64,000 nt of DNA, taken from assembly GCF_033978785.1 (NCBI RefSeq), contig NC_084748.1, forward strand, positions 28,358,570 to 28,422,569, written 5' to 3'. Source of the DNA: Entelurus aequoreus (lineage: Eukaryota > Chordata > Actinopteri > Syngnathiformes > Syngnathidae). This document shows positions 31,871 to 43,306 of the stretch, piece by piece. Numbering within the stretch: position 1 is the stretch's first letter; the number at the start of each line of letters is the position of its first letter. The notes beneath the pieces are model-generated. The model was not told the DNA's origin, did not search any database, and saw nothing but the letters and a program-made list of their open reading frames with translations. Made by a program: the position numbers and the translations under genes.

Positions 31871-32599
31871 ATCGTTTTCAATCATGTAACTTTCTAAAGT
31901 TAGAAAATACTGAATAAATGTTTTAAAGAAAGTATTACTAAGTGAATATCTGTTTTTGGCCTTAAAAATAAACATTTTACCGAGTACTATAATTAAATTG
32001 ACTAAATCATGATTGTCAATGAACTCTCCTAAAATAACAGAAACCACATTTGTGTACCACTCAATGTTTAAATACATCTTTGGAACAATTGATGCTTTTA
32101 AAGACAGACACATAGCTTCAAGGTTGAGAAGTTTCAGGGCCCCGTATTCATACTCTTTGTACAAAACCTTTCTTTTAATCTTTTCTGGTTTGCCGTTCCA
32201 GACAAAATCGAAGACCCTCCGCTCATAAATCTTAAAAAAGTTTTGTGATGGAGCTGGTAATGACAAAAACAAATAAATAAATTGAGGAATATTTAACGAG
32301 TTGGCAATAGACATTCTACCATACAAGGTTAGGGATTTCCCTTTCCATAATTGCATAATTTTGTCCAGCTTTCTTAGTCGATTATCATAATTTACTGAGC
32401 CTAGATCTTCCAGATTTTCTGGGACAACAACACCAAGTATGTTAACTGGTCCATCTGTCCACAAAACAGGCACTTTGCATTCCATTCGAAAGGACGTTCC
32501 CTTTAGATTTCCGATCCTTAACATTTTACATTTATCATAATTAAGCTTAAGGCCAGATTGCTGTGAAAATATGTCCAAAAGATTAAGAAGATTCCGCAA
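31871..32599 (-). mobile_element. LINE fragment, L1/Tx1-like RT C-terminal region
   Basis: A minus-strand frame of about 240 codons resembles the part of an L1/Tx1-clade ORF2 after the catalytic motif: GLKLNYDKCKMLRIG, LWKGKSLTLYGRM, FDFVWNGKPEKIKRK. The RT palm and endonuclease are absent and the 3' side is cut by the L2-like fragment. A dead fragment. Confidence 0.82.
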
Positions 32600-32610
32600 A
32601 CAATGAGGAA

Positions 32611-32781
32611 AAATCTTATCTTTGTGAATCAGCCTTTTCTGACATGAACTTCATCAAGAACAAACACAGAACACGCCTCACTGATACACATCTGCAAGAC
32701 TCTATTAGAGTTGCAGTGTCAAGTTACACACCAGAGTACAACACACTAGTTAACAGCATGCAATGCCAGGCTTCCCACTAA
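32611..32781 (+). pseudogene. hAT transposase C-terminal fragment
   Basis: 56 codons ending in TAA encode a hAT-type C-terminal dimerisation tail: CESAFSDMNFIKNKHRTRLT, then SSYTPEYNTLV. The N-terminal and catalytic regions are missing, replaced by LINE sequence. Confidence 0.75.
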
Positions 32782-33277
32782 CTGACAAAGAAACAGATAA
32801 CAGATTTGGTGTCCAGTTCAAAGTGTGACATGATTTAAAAATTGGAGAGTTTACTTTTGTATTTTACATGAGTTATTATTTGTACAAACATGGTGCAAAG
32901 TAATTCATGATTTGTTAAAAAATGTTAGTGGCTAGCTAGTTAAAATGGTATATTGTGATTTCACAAGACTGTCTTAGAAGTGATCATTTGAAAATGTTCA
33001 ATTTGAAAAATGTGCACTTAGAGAAAGTATAAAAATAAGGTGTTGCATATTGATATTTATCTGTTTCTATATATATTTATTGTGAGAAATCATTAAGATG
33101 ATCAGTGTTTCCACAAAGATAAATATCATTAATTATTAATAATAACAGAGTTAAAGGTAAATTGAGCAAATTGGCTACTTCTGGCAATTTATTTAAGTGT
33201 GTATCTAACTGGTAGCCCTTCGCAGTAATCAGTACCCAAGAAGTAGCCCTTGGTTTCAAAAAGGTTGGTGACCCCTG
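32611..33277 (+). mobile_element. 3' end of an autonomous-type hAT transposon
   Basis: The transposase tail is followed by about 500 bp of AT-rich 3' sequence ending in the terminal repeat GGTTGGTGACCCCTG. The left end is lost, so no target duplication can be tested. It borders unit sequence at 33284. Confidence 0.78.
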
Positions 33278-33336
33278 ATCTATCTGTCGCAGCCCGCATT
33301 GCAAACGTTCTTCCTCTTAACCGAGTTGATAAATCT

Positions 33337-33382
33337 CTCGCCTGCCACGCGGGAGACCCGGGTCCGATTCCCGGCCAATGCA
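33337..33382 (+). pseudogene. 5'-truncated tRNA-Gly
   Basis: Begins at the anticodon stem; the first 25 or so nt and 5' flank are deleted. Confidence 0.85.
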
Positions 33383-33604
33383 ATCTGTTGATCTTGTTAC
33401 ATTTTAACCAATATTCATAAGGGACAAAAGCAATGTTTGTGACAACCGCAAGACACAGTCATTCCACCCAAAAGGCATATTGGACTCCCCGAATGCTGAA
33501 GCAGTGTACTTCTAGTTACGCCCATCCAAAGACAATGACATCGGGCTATCGTAACATGAGATTTTATAATTTTTTGGGGAGTAATTTATCACTTAAACTA
33601 GCCA

Positions 33605-33678
33605 GTCTCTGTGGCGCAATCGGTCAGCGCGTTCGGCTGTTAACTGAGAGGATGGTGGTTCAAGCCCACCCAGGGACG
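33605..33678 (+). tRNA. tRNA-Asn (GTT)
   Basis: Identical to the unit 1 copy; the TTTT terminator is kept just before the deletion junction. Confidence 0.94.
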
Positions 33679-33814
33679 GGATTTTGATGATTTAGGTTTC
33701 AAGTGAATCATTGACTGATTCTTAATTCAAATGGAAGGCTGACACCCATTCAGACAACAGCTGTCTTCTCTAACTTTGTGGATATTCACCAGAATAAGCA
33801 TCTTCTAGTTACAG

Positions 33815-33875
33815 GCAGCGGAAGCGTGCTGGGCCCATAACCCAGAGGTCGATGGATCGAAACCATCCTCTGCTA
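33815..33875 (+). pseudogene. 5'-truncated tRNA-iMet
   Basis: Lacks nt 1-11; C56 and CTCTGCTA end. Confidence 0.85.
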
Positions 33876-34002
33876 TGACTTAGGTCTCAAGCGAATCTAT
33901 GACTGATTCTTAATTCAAATGGAAGGCTGACACCCATTCAGACTACAGCTGTATTCTCTAACTCTTTGGATATTCACCAGAGTAAGCATCTTCTAGTTAC
34001 AG

Positions 34003-34063
34003 GCAGCGGAAGCGTGCTGGGCCCATAACCCAGAGGTAGATGGATCGAAACCATCCTCTGCTA
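34003..34063 (+). pseudogene. 5'-truncated tRNA-iMet
   Basis: Lacks nt 1-11; one further variable-region change. Confidence 0.83.
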
Positions 34064-34192
34064 TGATTTAGGTTTCAAGCGAATCTTCGACTGATTCTTA
34101 ATTCAAATGGAAGGCTGACACCCATTGGGACTACAGCTGTCTTCTCTAACTCTTTGGATATTCACCAGAGTAAGCATCTTTGAGTTACAGAC

Positions 34193-34264
34193 AGCAGAGT
34201 GGCGCAGCAGAAGCGTGCTGGGCCCATAACCCAGAGGTCGATGGATGGAAACCATCCTCTGCTA
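34193..34264 (+). tRNA. tRNA-iMet (CAT), variant
   Basis: G17A and C56G. Confidence 0.7.
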
Positions 34265-34393
34265 TGACTTAGGTTTCAAGCGAATCTTTGACTGATTCTT
34301 AATTCAAACGGAAGGCTGACACCCATTGGGACTACAGCTGTCTTCTCTAACTCTTTGGATATTCACCAGAGTAAGCATCTTTGAGGTTCAGAC

Positions 34394-34465
34394 AGCAGAG
34401 TGGCACAGCGGAAGCGTGCTGGGCCCATAACCCAGAGGTCGATGGATCGAAACCATCCTCTGCTA
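34394..34465 (+). tRNA. tRNA-iMet (CAT), D-stem variant
   Basis: G12A in the D-stem; C56 kept. Confidence 0.78.
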
Positions 34466-34592
34466 TGACTTAGGTTTCAAGCGAATCTTTGACTGATTCT
34501 TAATTCAAATGGAAGGCTGACACCCATTCCGACTACAGCTGTCTTCTCTAACTCTTTGGATATTCACCAGAGTAAGCATCTTCTAGTTACAG

Positions 34593-34653
34593 GCAGCGGA
34601 AGCGTGCTGGGCCCATAACCCAGAGGTCGATGGATCGAAACCATCCTCTACTA
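34593..34653 (+). pseudogene. 5'-truncated tRNA-iMet, array-terminal
   Basis: Lacks nt 1-11; C56; G69A. Confidence 0.85.
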
Positions 34654-35033
34654 TGATTTAGGTTTCAGGTGAATCTTTGACTGATCTTTGGGAATTACAC
34701 TTATGATTCCTGCTTAGCTGTGAGGTTAAACGTCTTATAAGTCAATCTACACAGTACAGTTGCAATCGATGCAACGCCCTGAAAATACAGTCACTTGAAT
34801 GAATGAGAAATTTCATAGGTTTGTGCGTGACATTTTCATGGAACCCAGCATTCATGATATTGAAGCCAAAGGTCTGCCTATACGAGAACCCTCTAAATTT
34901 GGTGTTGTGTGAGCTCGGCTGTACATGAGGTGCTCAGGTATGTTGCAAACTACTTCATGATGAAACACAGGACCTTGCTATTATTTCTTTCCTTGCTTAT
35001 TTATAGACGTAAGAAGGAAAGTAAAAAAAGCAT

Positions 35034-35106
35034 TGTTTCCACCCTGTTTCGAACAGGGGACCTTTCGCGTGTTAGGCGAACGTGATAACCACTACACCAT
35101 GGAAAC
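35034..35106 (-). tRNA. tRNA-Val (AAC)
   Basis: One anticodon-stem/D-side base differs from unit 1 (ATCACGTTC), matching the usual vertebrate form; shared with unit 14. Confidence 0.95.
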
Positions 35107-35347
35107 TGCTGCAAGTCACAGACCTTTATCAAGACTTACAAGTACATTTTCGGCCGACGGAAAACATGGTGCTCGCTAGTCTTATTGCTGTTACTAGCTG
35201 CATTGCATTTCTTGCCTTTTGTGGATGTTGTTATATCCCTTGTGCAAGTAGAATGTGTTCCACTTTGTAGCATGTTTTGTTTGTCGCAGCCCGCATTTCA
35301 AACGTTCTTCCTCTTAACCGAGTTCATAAATCTCTATTACTCCACAG

Positions 35348-35418
35348 GCGTTGGTGGTTCAGTGGTAGAATTCTCGCCTGCCACGCGGGAGACCCGGGTC
35401 CGATTCCCAGCCAATGCA
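35348..35418 (+). tRNA. tRNA-Gly (GCC), variant
   Basis: A3G gives an acceptor G-U; one T-stem G-to-A leaves a C-A mismatch; U55C. Probably impaired. Confidence 0.8.
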
Positions 35419-35640
35419 ATCTGTTGATCTTGTTACATTTTAACCAATATTCATAAGGGACAAAAGCAATGTTTGTGACAACCGCAAGACACAGGCATTC
35501 CACCCAAAAGGCATATTGGACTCCCCGAATGCTGAAGCAGTGTACTTCTAGTTACGCCCATCCAAAGACAATGACATCGGGCCATCGTAACATGAGATTT
35601 TATAATTTTTCGGGGAGTAATTTATCATGTAAACCAGTCA

Positions 35641-35714
35641 GTCTCCGTGGCGCAATCGGTCAGCGCGTTCGGCTGTTAACTGAGAGGATGGTGGTTCAAG
35701 CCCACCCAGGGACG
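35641..35714 (+). tRNA. tRNA-Asn (GTT), acceptor variant
   Basis: T6C leaves a C-A mismatch in the acceptor stem; otherwise reference. Confidence 0.87.
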
Positions 35715-35947
35715 GGATTTTGACACAAGCACGGGGGTTCGAGGGTTTTCTTGTACAGCCCATGTCCTTCTCTAAGTTTGCAAAAAAGTTTCTAGTGAAA
35801 ACGTGTGCTACGTTTGCAACATAACTTTCAAGCCACGCTTGTTTAAACTAATGAAAATTACTGATAATCAATGCTATCGCCTCAAATTGGCTATCATTAA
35901 TTAAATGAAGGGTTATAGGCATCGAGTTGAAATCCCATTTTTTTCCA

Positions 35948-36018
35948 GGCGCTGTTGGTGTCAGTCAAAGTGCCTGACTGTTAAGCAGAAGATGTTGGGC
36001 TCAAATCCCGTCAGTGTC
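35948..36018 (+). pseudogene. degenerate Asn-like tRNA
   Basis: One G-to-T before the T-arm, shared with unit 12. Confidence 0.48.
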
Positions 36019-36114
36019 TTGATGTTAGTTCCATAACACTTTCTCAGTTTGTTTTCAAACCACGTGAATGTAAGCCTAAATTCTATTAGTTTTGAATAAA
36101 ATCCCAATGGATCC

Positions 36115-36541
36115 TGATGGAATGGGATATTTTCCATATATCCATATTTAAGTGTTACTTATTTCTAAACTCCTATAGTCATATAAAGAATAGCTAGTAT
36201 TCTTCCTTCTTTTGAGTCTCATAGTGAGGTGTTGGCCTTCTAGATTGGAATGTGTCAGAGTAGAGATAACTCGGAGTAGTCTAAACAAAGAGAGTGGGGG
36301 CAGGGAGAGACGGAGGATCACGGGACTTGCGGGAGTTTTGAGCTAGACCGATCTGGACCGGGCTAGGGAACGCTTGGGTGCTGGATTGGTCTCATTATTG
36401 CCAAAGCTTTGACAATAAACAACGAAATACCAACTACTGCTTTTGGTGGTCAATTTAACATCAGCTTATTTGCCATTAAAATAACTTTTGAGTGGACAGC
36501 AGACTTTGACTTCCTTGGGAGGAAGAGCTGTCGACGCAACA
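36115..36541 (+). repeat. 5' LTR of element 2
   Basis: 427 bp, TGATGGAA...GACGCAACA, with an AATAAA signal in the last third. Six substitutions compared with the 3' LTR. Confidence 0.93.
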
Positions 36542-36544
36542 ATT

Positions 36545-36563
36545 TGGGGGCTTCGTCCGAGAT
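36545..36563 (+). promoter_or_regulatory. primer-binding site, tRNA-Pro type
   Basis: TGGGGGCTTCGTCCGAGAT, three bases after the LTR, resembles the tRNA-Pro primer site of gammaretroviruses with one inserted T and one substitution. Confidence 0.8.
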
Positions 36564-36898
36564 GGCACGCTGTTGATCGATGACTTCTTGCAATCTTCTG
36601 GACAGACTCAATTGGCCAATTCAAGGTGAGCAGAACCTTTCTTTTTAGATAAAATCTGCGTTAGGAGTCTGTCCTGAAGTCTGTAAGTCAAACACTATAT
36701 TGTACCCCAGACGCAGAGCTGTGATTTCGATAGATTGATTGCATTTTTGCCGAGCCTGCCATTGCATTAAAATTGTAAATAAGTGGTCAAATCACGGCAT
36801 TGTGTCTCGATTACCGTGACGGGCAGTTTCATTGACGAGTGAACTAATAGTTGGGTGTGGCTCACCCTGGGTAGTTGGTCGCCGCCTAAAAGAGCAAC

Positions 36899-37410
36899 GG
36901 GTTGATAGATCCCAGTGTGATAAGACACTAAAACTAAAGAAGCGGGTTGATAGATCCCAGTGTGATAAGACACTAAAACTAAGGAAGCGGGTTGATAGAT
37001 CCCAGTGTGATAAGACACTAAAACTAAAGAAGCGGGTTGATAGATCCCAGTGTGATAAGACACTAAAACTAAGGAAGCGGGTTGATAGATCCCAGTATGA
37101 TAAGACACTAAAACTAAGGAAGCGGGTTGATAGATCCCAGTGTGATAAGACACTAAAACTAAAGAAGCGGGTTGATAGATCCCAGTATGATAAGACACTA
37201 AAACTAAAGAAGCGGGTTGATAGATCCTAGTGTGATAAGACACTAAAACTAAAGAAGCGGGTTGATAGATCCCAGTGTGATAAGACACTAAAACTAAAGA
37301 AGCGGGTTGATAGATCCCAGTGTGATAAGACACTAAAACTAAGGAAGCGGGTTGATAGATCCCAGTGTGATAAGACACTAAAACTAAGGAAGCGGGTTGA
37401 AAGATCCCTT
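36899..37410 (+). repeat. 45-bp minisatellite, 11 full units
   Basis: Units start every 45 bp from 36899 to 37349, with a degenerate twelfth start at 37394. Units differ at a few sites (AAG/AGG, TGT/TAT). Because 45 is a multiple of 3, frames stay open on both strands and give repetitive 15-residue peptides; there is no sign these are proteins. It lies in the retroviral leader. Confidence 0.95.
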
Positions 37411-37831
37411 TGCGTTGAGGGCACTAGAATTAAGAAAATATAGACACAATGGCCTTGGAGTGTGACAAACAGAAATGTGATGGCGGCGGGGCAAAATGTG
37501 ATGATTGGCTACCGTTCAATGATCAATTGAATGGACGGTTGTCGACAATGGAACTAGCAGGTAGAGAAAAAAAAAAAAAAGAAAAAAAAAAAGGAGAACG
37601 TTCCTTGAAAGGGTTAAGAGGGAGTTTACAATACTCGAAAAGTCGTGAACTCAAACGTCTGGTAAAATAAAATAAAAAATAAATTTAAAAAAGTAACTGG
37701 AAGTTTTATGGTAAAGTGAAACGCAGAGATAAGGGTAGGTGCAGCTTTTTCTTGTGTGTGTGTGTGTGTGTGTGTGTGCTGCAGGTTGCGCGTGCTCGTG
37801 TGTGTGCGTAAGCGCTTGCTTGCTCATGTGC

Positions 37832-37906
<75 letters not shown>

Positions 37907-38740
37907 CGCTGGTGAAAATGGAACAGGGTTGGTGCTCGAGAATTCAAGAGCTTGGCGTATGATAAAAGTAAACGGGGATTACGTGGAAAAACGAAATGCA
38001 GCAAAAGAACCGATGATTAATGAGACAAATAGGACAGACTAGACTGATTGGTGTTTTGCCTGCCGCGCATGCGCAAGACAATTCAAACGACCCGCCCAGA
38101 CTTTGACTAGGCCACCGCCCCCTACTCCAGTGAGAAGGAGAGAGAGAGAAAAAGAGAGCAGGTGAAGGAAGATTGAGGGTGAAGAGGATGGTTTGAGAAA
38201 ATATGGGAAAAGGATGTTTATAACCTTACGTTATGTGAATGGTTTCTAGGAGAACAGAAAATAGAAACATTGTGTGAAGTGTAAGGAAGAGATGGATACA
38301 GGATGTTGTTTGTAAAGGAAAACGAAAGTGAAGAAAAGATGAGAAAGTGACAAATGAAGGTATTCGTAAATCGTATGCTGTTGATTGTGGTTAGCTGCAA
38401 GTTTGTTTATTTGTTTGTTTGTTTAGTTGTTTGAGTGAAATGGGAAGAAATCAATAGGAATAATTAGATGCAAAATGGAATAAAACTGAGTGCGATAGAT
38501 AATGAATGAATAAATGAAATAAGTTTATTTTGGTCATATAATCAACCATCAACCATTTTGTGTGAGCAGTTTAACAGTACAGATTAGACAAATTAACAAT
38601 CATACACATTTACACACAGAAAGAAAAAGAATGACCGAAAAAGGAATAGGCGGAAGCCAAAGCTTATATTGGCCTATCCTATACATTCACTGAACATTAA
38701 ATTACCTGGAACATCAAAGTTAAAAGAGAAAGTATTAACC
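37411..38740. other. element 2 leader, low-complexity DNA
   Basis: Contains A-rich tracts (37566-37593), (TG)n microsatellites (37754-37779 and 37839-37900) and, at 38471-38730, the AT-rich block shared with element 1. No defensible gene. Confidence 0.7.
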
Positions 38741-38744
38741 CCTT

Positions 38745-39424
38745 ATTTTGCATGTCTGACCATTTTCCTCCAGCAGAGGGCAGTGCACACCAGACATTTT
38801 TGACACATGACAATTATAGGGGCCTATTTCAATATAAGTCTCTTGCTGATGCATACATGCAAGCCATTGTTGACCTTGTTTCCCACCTGTACCTCCGGGA
38901 GGGAACCTTTGGCCAAACACTTTGGACAAAGTTAACCCTGATATACACGGTGCCAAAAACAATATATGGCAGGACATTTTATTCATCCCATGCAAAATAG
39001 GGCTAATGACAGAGCAACAAGGAAACGACTACTTAAATTACAGATCGCTGAAGATAAAAGGTTAAAAGAACCAAAAGGTCAAAGATCAGCTAGGGTATAT
39101 TCAGCAGTGGGTGACCTTGCTTTTGAGTTCCAACAGGTGGAGGAAAGAATCCTCAACAGACATGCGGTTGGACTCGGGTGGTGGACAACACGATGCTTCA
39201 AAGCCAGTGTGGGGTAGACACTGTTTCGGTTGTGACCAGCCTGGTCACTGGAGTCGTGACTGTCCGAACATTTCCAAACAGGAAAGGTTCCGTCGTGCCA
39301 ACAAACGAACACGAAGGCGTGTAAGAGGACGCCCACATCAGGAGCCGCAGCAGGAAGTACAGACAGGACCCCTGCTGGACATGAGTGTCAACGGACAATT
39401 TTATCAGCCACCCATTCGATTCTG
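38745..39424 (+). pseudogene. element 2 gag 3' region and protease start
   Basis: Overlapping frames: 38752-39000 and its continuation are plausible capsid remnants. 39111-39425 has one CCHC zinc knuckle (C-X2-C-X4-H-X4-C, 39222-39263) followed by a basic tail, typical of gammaretroviral nucleocapsid. The frame ends just after a segment like the start of a retroviral protease. The capsid frame has an in-frame TAG at 38998-39000. Confidence 0.75.
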
Positions 39425-40380
39425 AATGCAGAGGTACAAAAAAAACTGTGTGCTTCCTCTTTAAAGGTCGAAGGCTTCGCTGGGGTCACAAGAAGGTTAA
39501 CTGTCACCAAACCACTTCCGGTTCAGATTGCTGGACCTCCTTTACAGACTGTACCCTGACATTCAAATCGCAAAGAAGGAACATTCCTGGTGTTACCTGA
39601 CGGCTGAACCACCCAGCTGCGACACCACTACCAAGCATACCACAGCCTGAAACAACAGGAATGGCTCTAACGGTGAAAACCCTGACTGACTGAGATGCTT
39701 CCGTGTGTTCTGCCACCCGACTCGCCATATGTTATGATTATTTATATATGTTGGAACTCAAGGTGTGGCTGCTCATGTTGACCTATCTTTGCAACAGCTA
39801 GCATGGTATAAGATGGACACAATAGTGTCCCACATTGTTCCCTTGCTCTCTGTCTCGCCTACAAAACCAAAGAACTTAGGTCCAATGATAAGACACGGCG
39901 TAGCTGCCAAACATTACACCGACACCCAAATACCACATTTTCAATTGTTTAGGTTTAGCCCATGGTTATGTTAAACACATAACTATGGGCTGCACTTTAG
40001 ACACCTGTAGGCTACGAGGAGCTAGCAGCTACACAACAGCTGAGCTAAAACGACACATTACACATTTAAGCATATCAAATAATTATAGTTGCTCATTACA
40101 TACACAAAGTTGCCATGGCAGAAGTCTGATAGAAAGTATTCAGTAACAAACGTGTCCGCATCATTCAACTTTCTACAACATGAGCTTGACTTAATGAATT
40201 ATTGGGGCTACCAGGTGTGGTAAAATTTCAAAATACTATTGCTAAAGCATTCGCCACAAGGGTAGTATTTTTCTAGTATTGGTAACAATATAAATATAAG
40301 CATATTTGTTACTTTCACCATATTGAATAAGTTACATAAAAGTTAGGGTTTAGTTGAGTTTGAGTTATTTGTGATATCGC
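39425..40380. other. element 2 degenerate pol region
   Basis: Parallels 19290-20040 of element 1. No frame with a recognisable RT palm; the polymerase core seems deleted or randomised. Confidence 0.55.
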
Positions 40381-40525
40381 TAAGGGGTCCCCTACCCTAA
40401 CACCACCCCCCAGTGGACCATAGAGGCTAAAGAGACTTTCATTGACCTCAAACATGACCTGTCCTCCGCTACTTGACTATTAGCTGACCTTTTTCTTAGA
40501 TGTTTCTGAAAGTGATAGTATGACT
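40381..40525 (+). pseudogene. element 2 RT connection/RNase H relic
   Basis: One frame resembles the end of a retroviral RT (WTIEAKETFIDLKHDLSSA) and runs into stops. Confidence 0.6.
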
Positions 40526-40740
40526 AACACAGTCCTTTTTTCAGAAACAGAAGGGGGTGAGTGAGGGTGGATACAGACTCCTTAGAACAAAATCGACAAT
40601 CATCCGACTCTGACACATTCCATAGTTTTAACGTTTTTACCGTGGGTAAGAAGTTAGAACTAATTTTAATTTGAAAATAACGATTTTACACATCGATAGT
40701 ACTTTAATAGATCAAATTTAGAATATGGAGGAGGTGAGGG

Positions 40741-41697
40741 TGAACCATGTATAGTCTTTGATTTCACTGATATGATCAATACGGTACAAGGGAAAAGGTA
40801 CGTACTGACTTGTGTTGACAATCACAGTGGTTGGCCGGAATCAACAACAACCTCAAAAGAGGATGCAATATCAGTAATTAAATGACTTGTGTATGACCTA
40901 GTACCCCGACATGGTTTCCCCAAAAAGATTAGGTCAGACAACGGCAACCATTAAAAAAAAAAAAAACTCACTTAGCCTTGGTCGAAAAGGCTTTCGGACT
41001 AGAACACAGGTTTGGGGTACCATCCTGAGTCCCAAGGCAAGGTTGAAAGGATGGACCAGAACATCAAAAACTAATTGGCTAAAATCTGTGCACAGACCAA
41101 ATTTAATTGGATTGACATGTTGCAATTAGCGTTAATGATCATTCGAAGGTCCGTGAATAAAACTGTTTTACCGCCCTTTGAGTTTTTCACCCTATGAGTT
41201 GCATACAGGTCAGCCATTCACAGGACCAGCAGCCCCCCATGGAAGGAGGACTCAGCGTAAAACCAAAATGGTATTTTACACAAAAAATTGCAGAATTTGT
41301 GTGCCAGTTCTTCTGTACAGATTCCCTTCCGCCCGCTGAGAGGGTCAAGATCAAGGTCATCAAACGCAAGTGGACGGAGCTCAGGTGGACTGGTCCCTTC
41401 AAGGTCGTGGAACGGACGTCCCATGCCCTTCGACTGGCTGGTGGAGGGGACACCTGGTACCACCTCTCCCTCTGCACTACAGCTGAAGAACCTGACAGAT
41501 CACCAGGGGATGTCATTGCTGACATCGCCACATCATCTGCCCCACAGCCCAGGAGACGAGAGAGATTTTCTACCTACATTACTCTTTTCAACTTCTATAT
41601 TGTATATCCTTGTGTGAGACCAATCCAGTATGCTAAATGTTTCTTAGTTTTTCTTGCTTGTTTTCAGCATAACTGTATGTGTCGTTACATGAAGTGA
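40741..41697 (+). pseudogene. element 2 integrase relic
   Basis: The core starts around DFTDM (first catalytic Asp) and reaches RSDNG (second Asp), with an in-frame TGA before it and a poly(A) frameshift after (40952-40964). From 41194 a 167-codon frame holds the C-terminal domain, including VIKRKWTELRWTGPFKVVER, typical of gammaretroviral integrase. The segment with the catalytic Glu is disrupted. Confidence 0.82.
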
Positions 41698-42700
41698 AAA
41701 GTTTGATGTTTACCCCCGTTTTGTTACCTAAATTACTCTGATATTGATAGACGAAAGGCAGGATGTTGCACCCGGTAGTGTTCCCTGACGGACTGGTGCT
41801 TGGGCGTGTTCTACTGTCTTTGTGTCTCAGTTCATCCTTCCTGACGACAGTGACTGACAAGTGTCTAAGAACATACAGCGGACTTTAAATAGACTGGGTC
41901 AAAGGGGATAGCAAGACTTATTTTTTGACCTGTGCAGTGTGATTAATTACGGGGGACACAATAGCTATTACCGTGGTAATAACCTCTATATTTGTTACGA
42001 CTCAACCCTGAACCATTGGTGTCGGATGCAGACAACATACTCTGGTAAGTTGTGCCCATCTTCCCTTTTATGTTGTTTTGGGGCTTGACCTGACTGATAC
42101 AGACGCTAAAGGAATTATTAAAATTAATGTCCTTGAGAGGGCGTTAACTACCTCTACACCCTCTGTAGCACCTAAAGTACCACCCCACCTCGGTGGTGTT
42201 TCAAAGGCTCACATCCGTGCGTGCTAATGACATGACCACCGAAGGCCTGGTAACTTTGACCTTTGACCTTAGGAGCGGGTGCAGACAACCTGTGGCTCAG
42301 GTGGATGCCAAAACCTGGGTGACTGTGTTGCTTCTTCCGCTGGACGTCCCTTTTCCCACACTTACCCCGCCCCTTTTAAGTTGACTGACATGTGTACCCT
42401 TCTGTTGACAATGCCACCTGACTTCTTCCCTTTGTGGCCCAAAAGCTGAATTACACGCGTTTTCAAATTACAGGACCCTCTCCGTCCCCCAACAAATTGG
42501 GTGACATCAACCATTACTGGTGCACCACCCTGATAGATGGCTCTAGGATAGGCCCTTAGGCACGAGCTGACTTATTCTGGTGTTGTGGGAAGCACAGATT
42601 GTACATTAGAATCCCGACGTCAGCCGTTGGGCTTTGTGCTATGGTTAGACTGATGACCCCACTCACCAAATTAACACCCCTTGGAACTCCTGTTTCAGCG
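41698..42700 (+). pseudogene. element 2 env surface-subunit region, degraded
   Basis: By position this should be the surface subunit. Only short frames remain and I recognise no receptor-binding features. Confidence 0.4.
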
Positions 42701-42723
42701 GCCTCTCTAACTCCCCGCCGCCG

Positions 42724-43065
42724 TTGAGACTAACCAACCTGACTCGTGACGCCGTTGAGGGACTTGCTGAACAACTTGCCCCGACCTCCCTCAGGGCCGT
42801 TCAGATCCGCATAGCCCTTGACCGCATCCTAGCCAAGGAAGAAGGAGTGTGTGCAATGTTTGATGACCAATGCTGTACCTTCATTCCTAACAACACTACC
42901 CCCGATGGCTCAGTTCAGAGGGCCTTAAAGGGCCTCCAGGCCCTGTCTAGGGACACATTAGGCAGGTGGACTGACCTAATTAAGTCTGTCTTGGTCTCCA
43001 TTCTGAGTTTGTTTTTTTTTGGCCATCATAGCCTCATGCGGTTGCTTTATCGCCCCTTGGGCTAA
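42724..43065 (+). pseudogene. element 2 env transmembrane-subunit relic
   Basis: A 113-codon frame. Residues 1-40 are a heptad-like helical stretch; residues 43-51 are a C-X6-CC motif diagnostic of gamma-type transmembrane subunits. The tail is hydrophobic but interrupted by a T-run near 43010 that shifts the frame. No signal peptide or cleavage site is intact. Confidence 0.8.
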
Positions 43066-43296
43066 GTGTCACTAAAGGGGGTCTAGCAAAGTGGTAACTT
43101 TAAGACTTTCGAGAATTGTTGGTTTACTTCCCTGACCATGACGACATTGACGTGGACTCCCTCCATCTATCTCCCATGTAAATAAGCTGTTGTTTTATTG
43201 CTAGCTTGCTCAAAGAAAAAAAACAGCACCTACTTTAATGTGGGGCGTGCTTTAGAAGTGTTTAACTAGTAGTAAAAGATCTTATAAGCAGATCTT

Positions 43297-43306
43297 AAAG
43301 GGGGAG
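43297..43306 (+). promoter_or_regulatory. polypurine tract of element 2
   Basis: AAAGGGGGAG directly precedes the 3' LTR. Confidence 0.85.

Larger units (their letters stand above)
33284..34686 (+). repeat. tRNA repeat unit 10 (5' part lost, two deletions)
   Basis: Starts within the Val-Gly spacer. Val and the 5' half of Gly are missing. Asn is intact, then the sequence jumps at about 33689 directly into the iMet satellite (33815-34653; 2 full, 3 truncated). Confidence 0.9.
34687..36114 (+). repeat. tRNA repeat unit 11, left part
   Basis: Val(AAC)-, Gly, Asn, Asn-like; ends at CAATGGATCC where retroviral element 2 begins. The spacer 34687-35033 has no gene. Confidence 0.9.

Noticed and set aside
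31561..32599. A single long LINE ORF2 on the minus strand
   Set aside because: The two frames resemble different LINE clades and overlap out of frame at about 31838-31881, so they are two fused fragments.
36767..37378. 203-codon minus-strand and 132-codon plus-strand repetitive proteins
   Set aside because: Both are translations of the same 45-bp minisatellite, open only because the period is a multiple of three.
36899..37410. CRISPR array
   Set aside because: Units are contiguous 45-mers with no unique spacers, in a vertebrate retroviral leader.
37651..38004. 117-codon frame
   Set aside because: It is a translation of (TG)n microsatellites.
41194..41697. Intact host gene with integrase-like C-terminus
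   Set aside because: It is in frame with the retroviral order and flanked by broken integrase core and env relics between paired LTRs.
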